64,000 bases of DNA from Fragum whitleyi (GCA_948146395.1 OX411543.1:48150517-48214516), one strand, 5' to 3'; numbered from the stretch's first letter, positions 34,020-45,915 are shown. Numbers and translations: made by a program. The notes: generated by a model not told the origin, from the letters alone.

Positions 34020-35529
34020 ATATCGCACATAGAAAAACTTTTATCAAAACTAAAACCAGACAAAGCCGCAGGCCCAGATGGGATCAAGCCCATAGTCCTT
34101 AAAGAACTCAAAAACGAACTAGCTCCAATCATCCAACTACTTTTCCAAAAGTCTATCTCAACAGGTAAGATCCCCACAGATTGGAAAAAAGCAAATGTCA
34201 GCCCGGTTTTCAAGAAGGGAAACAAAAGCGACCCTGCCAATTATAGGCCCATCTCCTTGACATGCATTCTATGCAAGGTGATGGAGCATATAATTGCGTC
34301 TAAACTCACGAAACATTTTAATCGGCACTCTATTCTATATGACTTGCAACATGGATTCCGGGAAAGAAGATCATGCGAAACTCAGCTTATCCAACTTGTT
34401 GAAGACCTGGGCAGGCAACTTATGAATGGTAAGCAGGTCGACCTCATTCTCCTAGATTTTAGCAAGGCATTCGATAAGGTCAGCCATTCAAAACTCCTCT
34501 TTAAATTACATCAGCATGGAGTGAAAGGAAGCACCCTAAACTGGATAAGAGCATTTCTTGTTGGACGAACCCAGGCTGTAGTGCTGGAGGGGGAGAGCTC
34601 TGAGGGGGTCCCTGTGACATCCGGTGTGCCACAGGGATCTGTTCTTGGGCCTCTCCTCTTCCTGCTCTATATAAACGACTTACCACATAACATTAAATCT
34701 CAGGTAAGACTATTCGCAGACGACACGGCCGTTTACCTAACAGTTGGGTCCTCGGACGATGGTGACACCCTCCAAGCTGACCTAGATACTTTGCAGACAT
34801 GGGAACGAGCCTGGGACATGGAGTTCAATCCGAGTAAATGCCAGGTACTGCATATTACTAGAGCCAAAAAACCACTTGATACTCGGTATACTCTCCATGG
34901 CCAGATACTTGAGTCCACAAACTCTGCGAAGTATCTTGGTGTCACCATCTCTGACGACCTTAGCTGGAATGAGCACATCAACAGCATAACCTCCAAAGCA
35001 AACCGAACATTAGGATTCATCAAAAGGAATGTAAAAACCAAAAATGAAAAAGTCAAAGAACTAGCATATAGATCCCTGGTACGGCCACAAGTCGAGTATT
35101 GCTCATCCATCTGGTCCCCCCACACTAAAAAAAAACATAAATCAAATAGAAATGGTACAGCGAAGATCTGCCAGATGGGTCAAAGGTAAATATTCTCCCT
35201 ACGATAGTGTCTCTGACATACTGAGTGAGCTTGGTTGGAGGTCCCTAGCGAATAGACGAATCGATGCTCGTATGATCTTGTTCTACAAAATTATAAACGG
35301 CCATGTTGCTATTGAACTACCTTCATATTTTGAGAAGCCCTTGAGATTTACTCGTCACATGCACCCCCTCTCATATAGACAAATCCACACTCCATCTACG
35401 TACTACCAAAACTCCTTCTACCCTGCATCGATTGTACTGTGGAACAGACTCCCTTCCCACCTAGTATTGCTGGAAAATCTCCTCTCCTTCAGAAAAGGAG
35501 TCTGTGAGATAAACCATCTATCCCCTTAA
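34020..35529 (+). pseudogene. LINE reverse transcriptase, truncated and frameshifted
   Basis: RT blocks in order: AAGPDG, P-x-F-K-K-G-N, NYRPISLT, FSKAFDKV, SGVPQGSVLGP, LFADDTAVY, KYLGV, followed by the C-terminal thumb and a tail with SARWVKGKYS and WNRLPSHL. The in-frame part ends at 35189 with an aberrant tail. The true continuation is the overlapping frame 35146-35529. One extra A in the A9 run explains the break. No start codon belonging to the element remains. Confidence 0.9.
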
Positions 35530-35724
35530 GTAAATACACTGTTTTTAACCTCCTTTACTTTTCACTTCCCCTGCACTAACATTACTTTTTACACTTTTAT
35601 CCTTTTATCAGCTTCACTTTCACTTTTTATCTCTTTCCCCCCTTTTACTTTGGCACTGACAGCGCAACTGCACGTTATACTCGAAAGAGGGTGATGCAGG
35701 ATGTATAGATAGATAGATAGATAG
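34020..35724 (+). mobile_element. 5'-truncated LINE (CR1/Jockey-like) with reverse transcriptase
   Basis: An open frame from 34020 encodes KLLSKLKPDKAAGPDGIKP, then NYRPISLTC, GFRERRSCETQL, LLDFSKAFDKVSHSKL, GVPQGSVLGPLLFLLYINDL and the catalytic FADD box. This is a non-LTR reverse transcriptase palm of the Jockey/CR1 group. The endonuclease and the start of the RT are missing, and a stop codon closes the frame at 34017. At about 35130 a run of nine A's shifts the frame by +1; the C-terminal domain continues from EMVQRRSARWVKGKYSPYDS to the stop at 35527-35529. The 3' UTR ends in a (TAGA)n tail at about 35704-35724. It is dead as an element. Confidence 0.93.
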
Positions 35725-38490
35725 TACTTTGCATAGGACAATCCTATTTGAAAGATCTAAGGGTATTTTGGGTGGTAACTTTCTAATGAAGCTAAGTATA
35801 TTTGGATAATCTGATTGGTTAAAAATGAGGTCAAAGAGAATCTAAGACTCATCGACCCCCTGTAAAGCAATAGAGATCTTCTAAGAATAGATGGCAGAAA
35901 AAATATTTTCATGTTTTCAATGAGCTAATCATTATTATGTGAAGAGATTATAATTTACATGCACAAATTGAGGCTACAACAGCATTCATTATCACAGGGC
36001 TTGTGCTTGCTTTTTGAATTAGGGAGTCATTGACCCCTTGCCCATAAAATACTGGGGGTCAAATCTGGTTTTGAAGGGGTCAAGAAAGAGCAAAACATGA
36101 AAACTTAATGGTCTTTAAAGTAATCTATATAACTGAAACAACATAAACAATAAAGTGTAGATACACTTTATTGTTTATGTTGTATCAATATTATATAAAT
36201 CTTTTGAAATAGTATGAACAATTGATCTATAAAATATTTCATATTGCTTAGGTTGCACCACTGGGAATTAAGTGTATCAAAATGGCCCCCTGCAGTGAAC
36301 TTTTGAGGGTCAAAATGGAACTTTTGGGAGTCAAAACCCTGCTTTAAGGGTCAAACACGAGCCCTGTTACAAGGAGCACAAGCATTCAATCTAGAATGGC
36401 AAATACTGTAGTTGGAAATTGAATTTCATTTGATTAGTTTTGCTGACAGACTGATGGGTGATGCAGCAACATTATCTTGCTCTTTCAATGTTTGACACAG
36501 ACAAATTTATACATTCAACAGTAAAATTTCAGGGTCCGCTCTTATTTACAAGTAAGAAATCACGAAGGACAAGTGGAATTCTAGGTCAGTTGTACGCCCC
36601 GATGAGTGAAGAATTAATGGCACTTAATAACAATGCATAGTGTCTTGGTAAATACAGATAAAAGACAGAAAAGGGGCCCCAAACAAATTAAATGATGATA
36701 GAAGTTTGCAACAACCCGAACTGTAGACAGTCATGTACTTTGATTAAAAAAAAAACCTGGTATGGATATGATATAACCCGGTACCTGAACATCGTAAATG
36801 TTAATTGATCCCAAAAAATGGAAATTATGGAGAATTTGAAGGTTTTTCACTTGCTTTGCTTTTATCTACTACTTCATTAGTCGTATATAGACACGATCAT
36901 CAAATTGAGCATGAAAAATCCACTATATTGTATGTTAAAAAATAAATTATTTCCCTCGTCCGAATCTTTTTACCGGTATCTAAACTCCGAAATTAAAGTT
37001 ATTTTGACTTCATAACTTTTGACTTTTTGGTTTGTCTTTACTCTAAAATGTCAACTTCAGATATAAGTTCGTTTTTAAAAGTTCATTGGCCAATAGTAGG
37101 GGGAGTGACATTCAAAGCAGGACGAGCAACTTTTTCATGTGACTTGCTCTGCAGGACAAGTGCCTTTTTCTGAATTCTTTAGACCCTGATAATTTCCGTG
37201 ATAATAAGGGAATTTACTGTTGTGACTTTTTAACAATTTCCATTTTATCAGAGGATTTTATTTATCAAGATATTGCTCGAGATATTGAGATATCTCTTCA
37301 TTTTAAGTCGTCAACAGTTTTTATCTGGATTGCATTAGAAACAGGTACACTCATGTCGGGTAATACTGCGCGTCGTCTAAAGCTGCGCAGCTATATGACA
37401 TCATGTAAACGGTAAGAAAATGGCCGCTTAACATAAAAACAGAACAACCTATTTTTCATACCCAAATTGGATCAATTCACCATTTAAACAAAAAAGTTCA
37501 TGTGTGCATTTAAAGTAAAAAATTACCCGTTTTTGTCTCAGTATTTTTCATTTTAATTCTAACAGATTTAGGGACATAATTTACATTCTTTCCTCGACTG
37601 CGCAGGTTAAGCCGACAAAATCTGCGTTCATAACAGCATTTAACGCGACGGTGCCTCTGTTCATCACCTGATCACTGGATTGTTTAATTCTAGTGACTTT
37701 TTGGTCTAGATAAAATGTCTTTTTCATAGCCAAAATGGTTAATGAGTTTAGCCGTGTATTGGTTTTTTTTTTTTTTTTTTTTTTTTTTGTACATCCAATA
37801 TCTTTACACGAATTTTGTACTTGACTTTCTTAAGTGCGTAGGATTAGCCGACAGCACTGTATATCCGAAAATAGGGTAACTCTACATTTACACATATATA
37901 TGGACCTTTTGATCGTATTAACACTATGACAGAAAATCAAAGATTGATATGGCAAATCTATTTTATTAATTTAAAATGTTAATACGTTTCTTTTAGAGGG
38001 ATATGGAAAGAAATTTTTAATAATGAAATTGATGTCTACTTTATTCAGGGGAAGTCACTCTTGTGTAATTTAGTCTTACTACTTTTTCTATAAAATTTAG
38101 TCTGGGAGTTTTGAAGTCTGCGAAAAAGCTTTAATCAAACTTGAAATAAATTCAGCTGTCTTTTCATTTCACGAATTTACTAGCATGTAATATTTTCTGC
38201 TTTTAGAAGTGACACAAACATCCATTATAATTGTTTTAATTTTCTATAGATCTGCTTTTACAAGATCACGATTTTTAGTCAATTAATGGCCCGGTTGCCC
38301 AACTCGAACTTGTCAGATTGCTGGTCTATTGCACCACACATGTACCATGGCCTTGATTTGTTGATAATCTGTGTTTTTTATCTTTCATGGTCAATTATAG
38401 ATCCTGTTGTTTTTGTGTGTGTGTGTGTTTATTTTTATTTTTTTGTTTTGTTTTGATTTGTTTTGTTTTCAACAGGGATGTCCGAGGCTT
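35725..38490. other. Unassigned intergenic stretch
   Basis: Contains the palindrome 36138-36183, a T22 run at about 37767 and a GT repeat at 38414. The frame 36458-36640 has no family I recognise. Otherwise nothing seen. Confidence 0.4.
36138..36183. repeat. Perfect palindrome, 21-bp arms
   Basis: ACAACATAAACAATAAAGTG-T and its exact inverse (36163-36183), separated by four bases. Confidence 0.92.
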
Positions 38491-38500
38491 AAACTTTGAT

Positions 38501-40677
38501 CGGTCTTAATATTCACCCCGGGACGCACCGGGACACCCCGGGACTCAATGAAACACCCCGGGACGCATCGAATATGATTAATATGCAAAAAATAGATGGA
38601 TATTATGTATATATTACTTATACAAATGTACAGATTTATTGTTTTTTATGAGTAATTTATATAGGCTAAGTTCAGTCCCTATGCGTTTGTGAAATCGCTT
38701 TGTAAAAATTAGTCCCGGGGCTCTTTTGTGAGATCGTATGTGCATTTATATAAGTCCCTTTTTTTCTTATTTCACGAGAAGTCGTTTACTAGGATTCCCG
38801 TGCACTTGAATTAAGTCCCGGGGTGTTTCTTATTCTATCATGAAGAAAACGATTTATGAATTCGTATATCTATAAAAAATTTGTCAATCAGTCACAGGTC
38901 GGACTTTCTTCTTCCAGGAAAATTGTTTTGTTAATTTAATGTTCAATTGAAAAAGTTCCGGAGTGTTTCAAATCCTTTTCTGAAACGTTTCATTTCTTGT
39001 ATGCATATTAGTCCCTGGATTCTTTTCTTATCCTGTAGAATTCTTTTTTTTTTTAGCTCGTATATCAATTATATTTAGTCCCGGGGTGTTTCTTATTCAA
39101 AGAGAAGTTGTTTACTAAGATTCTTGTTCAGTTTAATTTAGTCGCGGAGTAATTCTTATCCTATCGTGTTGTGATTTTGTATACTATATGCATATAAAAA
39201 TTAGTTCCGGGATGTTTCTTCATCCAAGTAAAATCACGTTGGTAGTTCTCTTATGCATTTGAATTTAGTCATGAGGTCCTTTTATATCCTAAAAGAAAAC
39301 GATTTTTGAGCTCGTATATACATGTACATAAGAAACTAGTCCCGGGGTATTTCTTCTTCCAAGAGAAATCGTTTGTCTGTTTGCTGTTCAATTGTATTTA
39401 GTCCCCGGGCGTTTCTTATCCAATGCGAGATCGCTCTGTGAGTTTGAATATGCATATAAAATGAGTCCCGGGGTGTTTCCTCTTCCAAGAGAAATCGTTT
39501 TGTATGTTTGCTGTTCAATTGTATTTAGTCCCCGGGTGTTTCTTATCCAATGCGAGATCGCTCTGTGAGTTTGAATATGCATATAAAATGAGTCCCGGGG
39601 TGTTTCTTCATCCAAGAGATATCCTTTTGAATGCTTTCTTATGCATTTGAATTTAGTCCCCGGGTGTTTCCTTTCCTATGCGAAATCGTTTTGTGAGCTC
39701 GTATATACATAAAAAAAATAGTCCCGGGGTGTTTCTTCTTCCAAGAGAAATCGTTTTGTATGTTTTCTGTTCAATAGAATTAAGTCCCTGAGTGTATCTT
39801 ATCGTATGCGAAATCGTGTTGTGAGCTTGTTTATGCATATAAATTGAGTCCCGGGGTGTTTTCTATTTTTCAGGGAAATCATTAGCAAAGATTTCAGTGA
39901 AAATATATTTGGTCCCGGGTGTTATTTGTTCCTTACCAAAAGTATTTGAACTCGTATTTGCATATAGAATGAGTCCCGTTTTTTATGTACTACGTGAAAT
40001 TCTTTTTTGAGCTCGTTTTTGTATACAAAATTAGTCTCGGTATGTTTCTTATTTAACGAGAATCAGGTACAATGTTAGTTCTTTCTGCACTTGCATTAAG
40101 TCCGGGGGTGTTATGTCATAATCAATATAGTCTATAAACATAGATTTTTTAATATTATTTCACTATGATAAACTTTGTTTTATAATTTATTTTCATGTCA
40201 ATATTTTTTCCCCCGAAACAACGATCAAATTCTCATTAAACTGATAAACGTGTCCCGGGGTTTATTAACATACTCATTAAAAAAGGTACGTACTTTAAGT
40301 GAGTCTCGGGATTGTGTCACATCCGTAATTTTTTAATACTCCTTGAAAAAAAGTCCTCACATTCCATATTCTTATCTAATGGAATATTATTTATTGTAGT
40401 ATTTGTAAAAGATTATTTTAATGAAATTGCATGCTCTTCCACGATCACTACGGTAACGGTGAGGTGTCCCGGGGTGTCTGTCTCAATACAATGATATCAT
40501 CATAATTAGCATAAAACCAATTCAACAAGGTAAAATTCTTATCTATATTTAATCAAATGTATATTTTTATAAACAATTTCGTATTGCCTAATGATTTTAT
40601 AGCCTACTTTTTATATATGAACCGTCCCGGGGTGTCCCGGTGTGTCCCGGTGCGTCCCGGGGTGATTATCAAGACCC
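38501..40677. mobile_element. 2.18-kb TIR element with CCCGGG tandem repeats and 9-bp TSD
   Basis: The left end CGGTCTTAATATTCACCCCG and the reverse complement of the right end GGGTCTTGATAATCACCCCG match at about 32 of 35 positions (continuing GGACGCACCGGGACAC). The direct repeat AACTTTGAT abuts both ends exactly (38492-38500 and 40678-40686). The inside is a degenerate tandem array of about 63-bp units beginning AGTCCCGGGGTGTTTCTT; two unit types alternate, giving a ~126-bp higher-order repeat that is best kept at 39340-39860. No coding frame of interest. A 9-bp TSD and long TIRs would fit a non-autonomous Mutator-like element, but the superfamily is inference. Confidence 0.85.
38815..39920. 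repeat. Tandem ~63-bp repeats carrying CCCGGG
   Basis: The units alternate between a form with TTCTTCCAAGAGAAATCGTT and a form with TATCCAATGCGAGATCGC. Each starts with AGTCCCGGGG or AGTCCCCGGG and ends with a TGCATATAAAAT- or TTCAATTGTATTT-type tail. The clearest units start near 39340, 39400, 39463, 39528, 39590, 39657, 39720 and 39848. Units decay towards both ends of the element. Confidence 0.85.
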
Positions 40678-40689
40678 AACTTTGATTTG

Positions 40690-41930
40690 ATATCATGAAG
40701 CAAAAATGTAAGATTCATCAATATTGAAAGCAATTTCTTAAGATACACTCTTTTGAAGCTTAAAAAAAATCTTTTTTCAGCCAATCAGAATGCTCGAAAA
40801 TTGGTTGACTAATTTAGAATTAAATTATTAACTCATGATCAGACTTTATAACAATTTGCAATGAAAATAGTTATTGCAACATAAAGAAAAGCAGACGTAC
40901 GGGTAAAGCAGGCGACATTTAATCGGTCAGTGAACACACGAAAGAAGAAAAAACTTCAGATCAAGGCAACACAGGAAACAAAAGGCGGAATATATAATTA
41001 TATACAGACATATATAATGTGCCGACCCAAATAAATGCCAGTCGGAGCAAGCATTGCATCGTCATTCCAGGACACTTGAACAAGTTGACATCCGAGCGAT
41101 GAAATAGTACTGGTTTGCGAGGTGGTGGATCTTGACATGACCACATCTGGAGATCTCACTACTCGAATATACTCTTACGAAAGTGGAAAGATAAGAAAAA
41201 AATAAATAAATAAGAAGTCTTTGATGTGAAGAACAGCCCCGCTTAACCCGGCTGGTTTTGACGTACTTGTATATAAAAACGCTGAGTTCTAGGCGGTAGG
41301 TTTTCTTTTCCTTTTTCTATTTTACTTTGAGCCTGAAAAAAAATACAACAGAAAGTTGCTGAACAAAGAAAAAAGTCCATATTTAAACTCTCTAGAAGGA
41401 CCAATCATTGCGATTCATGGCAGCAGATGATATTTCGTCGATAAGCACAAGAAATATTAATTATAAGGCTTGATCATCCACGGACGAATTGAGACGTTTA
41501 GCAACATAACAGTCTGTTATTTATGAGATTTGTTAATTAGAGAGAAACATGAATGAGTCGCGCCAATAGAAGTTTCTAATTGAACACAAGGGCAATAATC
41601 AGCTGTGCCTCGTGTCATTGTATACGGGTCCTTGTTTTTTAAGACGAATTCGGGCGGATTAAGTCCCCTAGCTATCTTTTCGAATTGCTTAACGCCGAGG
41701 ACATCCAATCGATGTAGCTGCTCGAAGGTCTCTGAAAGGGGTAGACCTTTCTTTGAAACAAGTCAGAATGACTCAACATAGAGCTGACGACCTAACGACG
41801 AACAGTCTAAATCGTATTAAGGAAAAACACAGATAGGTGAGTTTAAAACAATTTAGCTTTTACCGCAGATTTGAAATGAATAAGTGTGTTCCACTTCTGG
41901 TTTCTAGAGAATTCAACACTGCGTTCAGGA
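40690..41930. other. Unassigned stretch
   Basis: No gene recognised; short minus-strand frames at 40961-41146 and 41517-41708 lack family features. Confidence 0.4.
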
Positions 41931-42042
41931 TTATCAAACGTTGTAAACAGTTTGCCACTTATACCCCGCGTTGCACGCGTACTTGCGTGCAAAGCGGGGT
42001 ATATTTGCCAAACTGTTTGCACCGTTAGGTCATCCTGAACGC
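41931..42042. mobile_element. Palindromic MITE C
   Basis: GCGTTCAGGATTATCAAACG / CACCGTTAGGTCATCCTGAACGC arms with inner TTTGCCA and TACCCCGC / GCGGGGTA pairs. The centre is GCACGCGTACTTGCGTGC. Confidence 0.85.
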
Positions 42043-42176
42043 AAGGCCGATCTTGTAAAAACGCCTTTGTTAGACCTTTATGGTCATGGACTTCCGACAG
42101 AAAGAGTTTCCATAACCGTAGTAGTTATTGGTTATGACCTTTTGGTACCGGATCAGTGATGAGATGGATTGGTAAT

Positions 42177-42616
42177 ACAGTTAACGACATCGTGAAATTG
42201 ACATTCATCTGGATCAAAACCATTCCAAAGCACTCGCTGTAAGCACTACTCATTCATTCCAAACACTCACTCAAACCATTCAAAAATGCTCCAAACCCAC
42301 TGAAATAGATGGAATCAACAATGTTATTCAAAATAGGTAAAGCTAGAAAAATCGCATGTTCACTGACGTAATTCAAACTGTAAGCGTGTCTGTTAGGTTT
42401 TTTAAGGAATGAAAAGCTATTTATAGAACTTGTATTCATACTCTATTCAAGAGAGGTAATTTATATAGCACATTTCGTTCATCCTGAACAAAAGTTGTGA
42501 TATTGGATCACCTTCCATTGAATTCATTCAAAACTCGCTCCACACACTCATTCAATTTCATTCAAAATTAATTCCAAAATCATTCACCTTGTCAATTTTA
42601 CGATGTTGTTAACTGT
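42177..42616. mobile_element. MITE A, complete reference copy
   Basis: 440 bp. The left end ACAGTTAACGACATCGTGAA... and the right end ...TTACGATGTTGTTAACTGT pair over about 26 bp (24 matches). The interior has repeated ATTCA-rich phrases (CATTCATTCCAAACACTCAC, CCATTCAAAAATGCTCC) and an inner inverted pair GAGGTAATTTATATAGC / GATATTGGATCACCTTC. No coding capacity. Confidence 0.86.
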
Positions 42617-43070
42617 AGAATGCAATGAAAAACGGATCGCGAAATCGTTCAAATAGACGCTATGGTGATTCCTGATACAATAATGACATCTTGAATGTGT
42701 ACGGTCTACTCCGGGATTGTTTCCCATGGTTTGGTTTCACTTAGCGTACTAAAATGTCCGTTCAAAGAAGGCAGAGGGAGCGATGAAATGCAAGTACATT
42801 TTAAATTGCAAAAATAAAGGTTATTTTCAATGTTGATGCTTAACTAACGACTTTGACTTTGTAAATAATTAGTTTTTATTTTTTATCTGTTCGCCATCAT
42901 GCTTGGTCACTTTTTCACCACACTGCACACAAAAAATAATATAAGAATCCAAGAATTTACTTCGGCTCTCTGGTCAGTAATCCTTACATACTACATGTAC
43001 TCAAAATTTGATAGGGACCGCTGATAGGATTGTGCTTATTTTTCTCTAAGAATGAAATGTACAAACATTT

Positions 43071-43146
43071 CGATGGCTCGGCGCGAAACAGTTGTAACTC
43101 CCTATATGTTTATAGGGAGTTACAACTGTTTCGCGCTGAACCATCG
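43071..43146. repeat. Hairpin, 36-bp arms, 4-nt loop
   Basis: CGATGGCTCGGCGCGAAACA... against ...TGTTTCGCGCTGAACCATCG: 34 of 36 pairs, loop TGTT. No further copy is recognised in the window. Confidence 0.9.
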
Positions 43147-43616
43147 ATTTCTCCTGATTATGAAATTATGTTAATTTTACAAAATTTTTGCGCTTAAAAA
43201 CGAACGTGTTGGCACACGATGGAACTTTAACTTAGTATTGGTTAAAATTGCAGATAACACGGAACGAAAGATTGGGAAAGCCTTTTTTTTTTGGAAAAAA
43301 GAAGAAATTCATTTATTTTGCTGTAAAGGTGCTTGCTTTAGTCATTTTAGTGCTTTTTAACCTATGATGCGCCTCTCAACAAAACTTTTTTGGATGCTTT
43401 CATTTAGGGGCCTGTTGTTGTTGGCACTTTAAGAATTATGGTTTACATGAGGAGGAAACCAAAGATTGCAGTCTGTTATATCTTCAAGACATCCACAAAC
43501 TAATAAAGTCTATGGACTTTGATAGACAGCCCTAAAATGTAGTCAACATGTAGTCTTACATTGTTTATGTCCGCCACCTTGATTGTTTCTACACCGGACA
43601 CTTTTTTAATCTACTG

Positions 43617-43719
43617 TATAGATCCACAAGTTGGAGTGAGTGATCAAAGGTCAACTTTGTCTTATCACTTTATAGACAATATTGACCTTGATCACTCACT
43701 TAAAATTGTGGATCCATAC
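43617..43719. mobile_element. Foldback element around GATCACTCACT
   Basis: GTATAGATCCACAAGTTGGA / AAAATTGTGGATCCATAC and inner AGTGAGTGATCAAAGGTCAA / TTGACCTTGATCACTCACT. A diverged relative lies at about 11080-11210. Confidence 0.8.
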
Positions 43720-43921
43720 CAAGTATACGACTGTATTTAATTTGGCGTCCAATCAGAAACCCTGTGTTTACATGTAGGTTGCAATAACATTAAGAACATT
43801 TGCGAGATGGGGTACCATTCATTTATCTTTTTGCGAAGGTTTCCGTCTTGAACGCATACACAATCGAAACGGTCGTGCTTAATTGACTCGGGGTGCACAA
43901 TTTTGTAGAACTTACATAAGA

Positions 43922-44195
43922 TTGATTAAATGGATTTTTTCGCCGCTTTCAACATTTTTTTCAGTTATATCGCGGTGACTGGAGCACTTAACAATGGATT
44001 CCTGGTATTTCTCTCACCAGTACAACCAGCACAACCTTTCCAAGCCTCCAGCTTCTATTTCTCATAGGTCTACGATTATCAACCCATTGGTGAGAGACAA
44101 ATAGTCGAAAAGAATGAGTGCCGCCGTCAGGGATCGAACCCGGGACCTCTAGATTGATAGTTCGACGCGCTATAAACTACGCTATGACAGCGGCC
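43922..44195 (-). mobile_element. SINE-1, full length, diverged head
   Basis: The same body; B box CGGGTTCGATCCC is intact, but the A box is altered (TAGCGTAGTTTATAGCGC). The tail ends at AATCAATC-like sequence near 43920. Confidence 0.87.
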
Positions 44196-44289
44196 GTTGT
44201 TATTGAATATGAGATGCCCTCTGTTCCGAATGAAAACGTTCAAGAACATTACATCATCACGAAGACAAAGATGATATTTAACAAGAATT

Positions 44290-44380
44290 TTCCTGACGTT
44301 CAAAGCCGAGGTCAGCAGTAAGGCATTCGATTGTCAATCCTTGGGGTCGTCAGTTCAAACCCCTACTCGACCAACTTTCT
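44290..44380 (+). repeat. tRNA-like sequence, probably SINE head
   Basis: GTCAGCAGTAAGGCATTCGA (A box-like), then GTCGTCAGTTCAAACCCCTA (B box-like) and TCGACCA. It lies just after SINE-1 at 43922. No clear acceptor-stem pairing is evident, so it is not called as a tRNA gene. Confidence 0.5.
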
Positions 44381-45019
44381 CCCGACATTTGACAAAAGTC
44401 AATGCGACGCGAGTAATTTGCCCCCCCCCCCCAAAAAAAAAAAGAGAGGCTCATGATAAACAGTACGCCTAGGTGGGTCGAGTAGCCGATGGCTTGGGTG
44501 AAATATTTTGGTTGAAAGGATCCCCATACCACCATTTTAACTCAATAAATATAACAGGGTCTTTATGGTCTTATATCGCTCACATTCCTCTCCTTAATTC
44601 TGCCTAATCATATTTTTGCATGAGTGTAAAATGGATCACAAAAAACACTTCGCTTGTTTTAGGACGGATCTTTCCTATTCAAAAGGACTCATCATCTGTT
44701 AACAAGAAATTTGTCAATGAGTCCCCCTTTCCCGCGTTTTCGGAATGATCCTTCCGCTTTTTAATAGGGCTCATTCTTCTGACCATACAAACATCCTGGC
44801 TAAGTATCATAATTTGGTTCTTAAGTGTGATCTTTAGAGTGTAAACACTCGAATTTTTTACGTCGAACGACAAACTACTGACCACAGATATCAATTATCA
44901 AAAGTTTTTCCTGAGTACGATATGCTTAGGGTAGCTAATGAAATTAACTACAACTCTATTTTACAATATCATGCCCAAAGCTAGTCAATTTTTTTAAATG
45001 GCTTCGCATTGTAGTAAAA

Positions 45020-45268
45020 ATGTGACCCGTCATGCGGAAAGAGACCATCTCGAACGCCGTAAAATGAAATCGCGTAAACGATTTGTTTCAGTAGAGATCA
45101 ACCAGAGGTCCCATTTAAAAAATTCTTTCCCTGGAAGATAGATTAATCCTTCTAGATTCAGAACATCAGAAAAAATGCAAAAAGTTTCGATTCTAGTCAG
45201 TCTGATTAGGGTCGACATTTTACGCACTACCCAGATGGTCTTTTTTCGCATGACGGGCCACACATGTA
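45020..45268. mobile_element. MITE D
   Basis: GTGACCCGTCATGCGGAAAG...CAGATGGTCTTTTTTCGCAT; inner GTCAGTCTGATTAGGGTCGA. A related copy at about 47115-47370 has TTTCGACTATGGTCAGCCTG and GATGGTCCCTTTTGTAACGG. Confidence 0.75.
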
Positions 45269-45915
45269 AACACACTTCAACAAGGGAACTTATCCTCTGG
45301 CGATTCGGGATAGCCACATTCGGAACATCGCTCGGACTTTTCCGTAAACTGAAAAGTACCTCGGACGTAAGTGTAGTAATTTTGGGTCATTCTTTAGGTT
45401 ATTCGGCTCCTGGTGGTTCTTTGGCTAATAGCCTACGCTTAACGAAAAGCAAATTCCTTGATTGCTTTCCGATCGTCTGCGGAGATCGATTTTGGAATGT
45501 TATAATTTGAAAGCGTTTTGTTTTCAAATAATAATATACCAAATATTAACCTTACGTTGAATTCGTATTTCGCAACGTCATCCACAGTTATGTTTGTGAC
45601 GTCATATAAACCCACGTGCGAAATGACGTGTTTTCATGGCTGCGCCCTTATTATTCCCGAGTAGGTTTAATTTATTTTGGAAATAAACATATAATAAAAA
45701 CACTTGACTCTAATTTTTTATCCTTATTTTATTCACATTTGTTCTTTACAGTATATTACACAGACAAAATCATTTGTATCATTATCTTCAAGTTTGTGAT
45801 TGAACGCATTTATATGTCATAACACTTTTTTGAAATGCGAAAATAAAATGCAGTACTAATTCTATTTTTAGAGCAAGAAAAGAAATTAGACTTTTTTCCT
45901 ATATTCTATTCTTGG

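Noticed and set aside
34501..35125. Minus-strand frames of 61-130 codons
   Set aside because: Antisense shadows of the LINE reverse transcriptase.
39336..39838. Minus-strand frames with repeated ETPRDSFYMHIQTH
   Set aside because: They are shadows of the 63-bp repeats, whose unit length is a multiple of three.
38815..39920. CRISPR-like or centromeric satellite array
   Set aside because: The array is bounded by TIRs and a TSD, so it is the interior of one insertion.
45030..45510. Overlapping frames of 95 and 111 codons
   Set aside because: The first lies in MITE D, the second runs out of it; no protein-like pattern or splice context.
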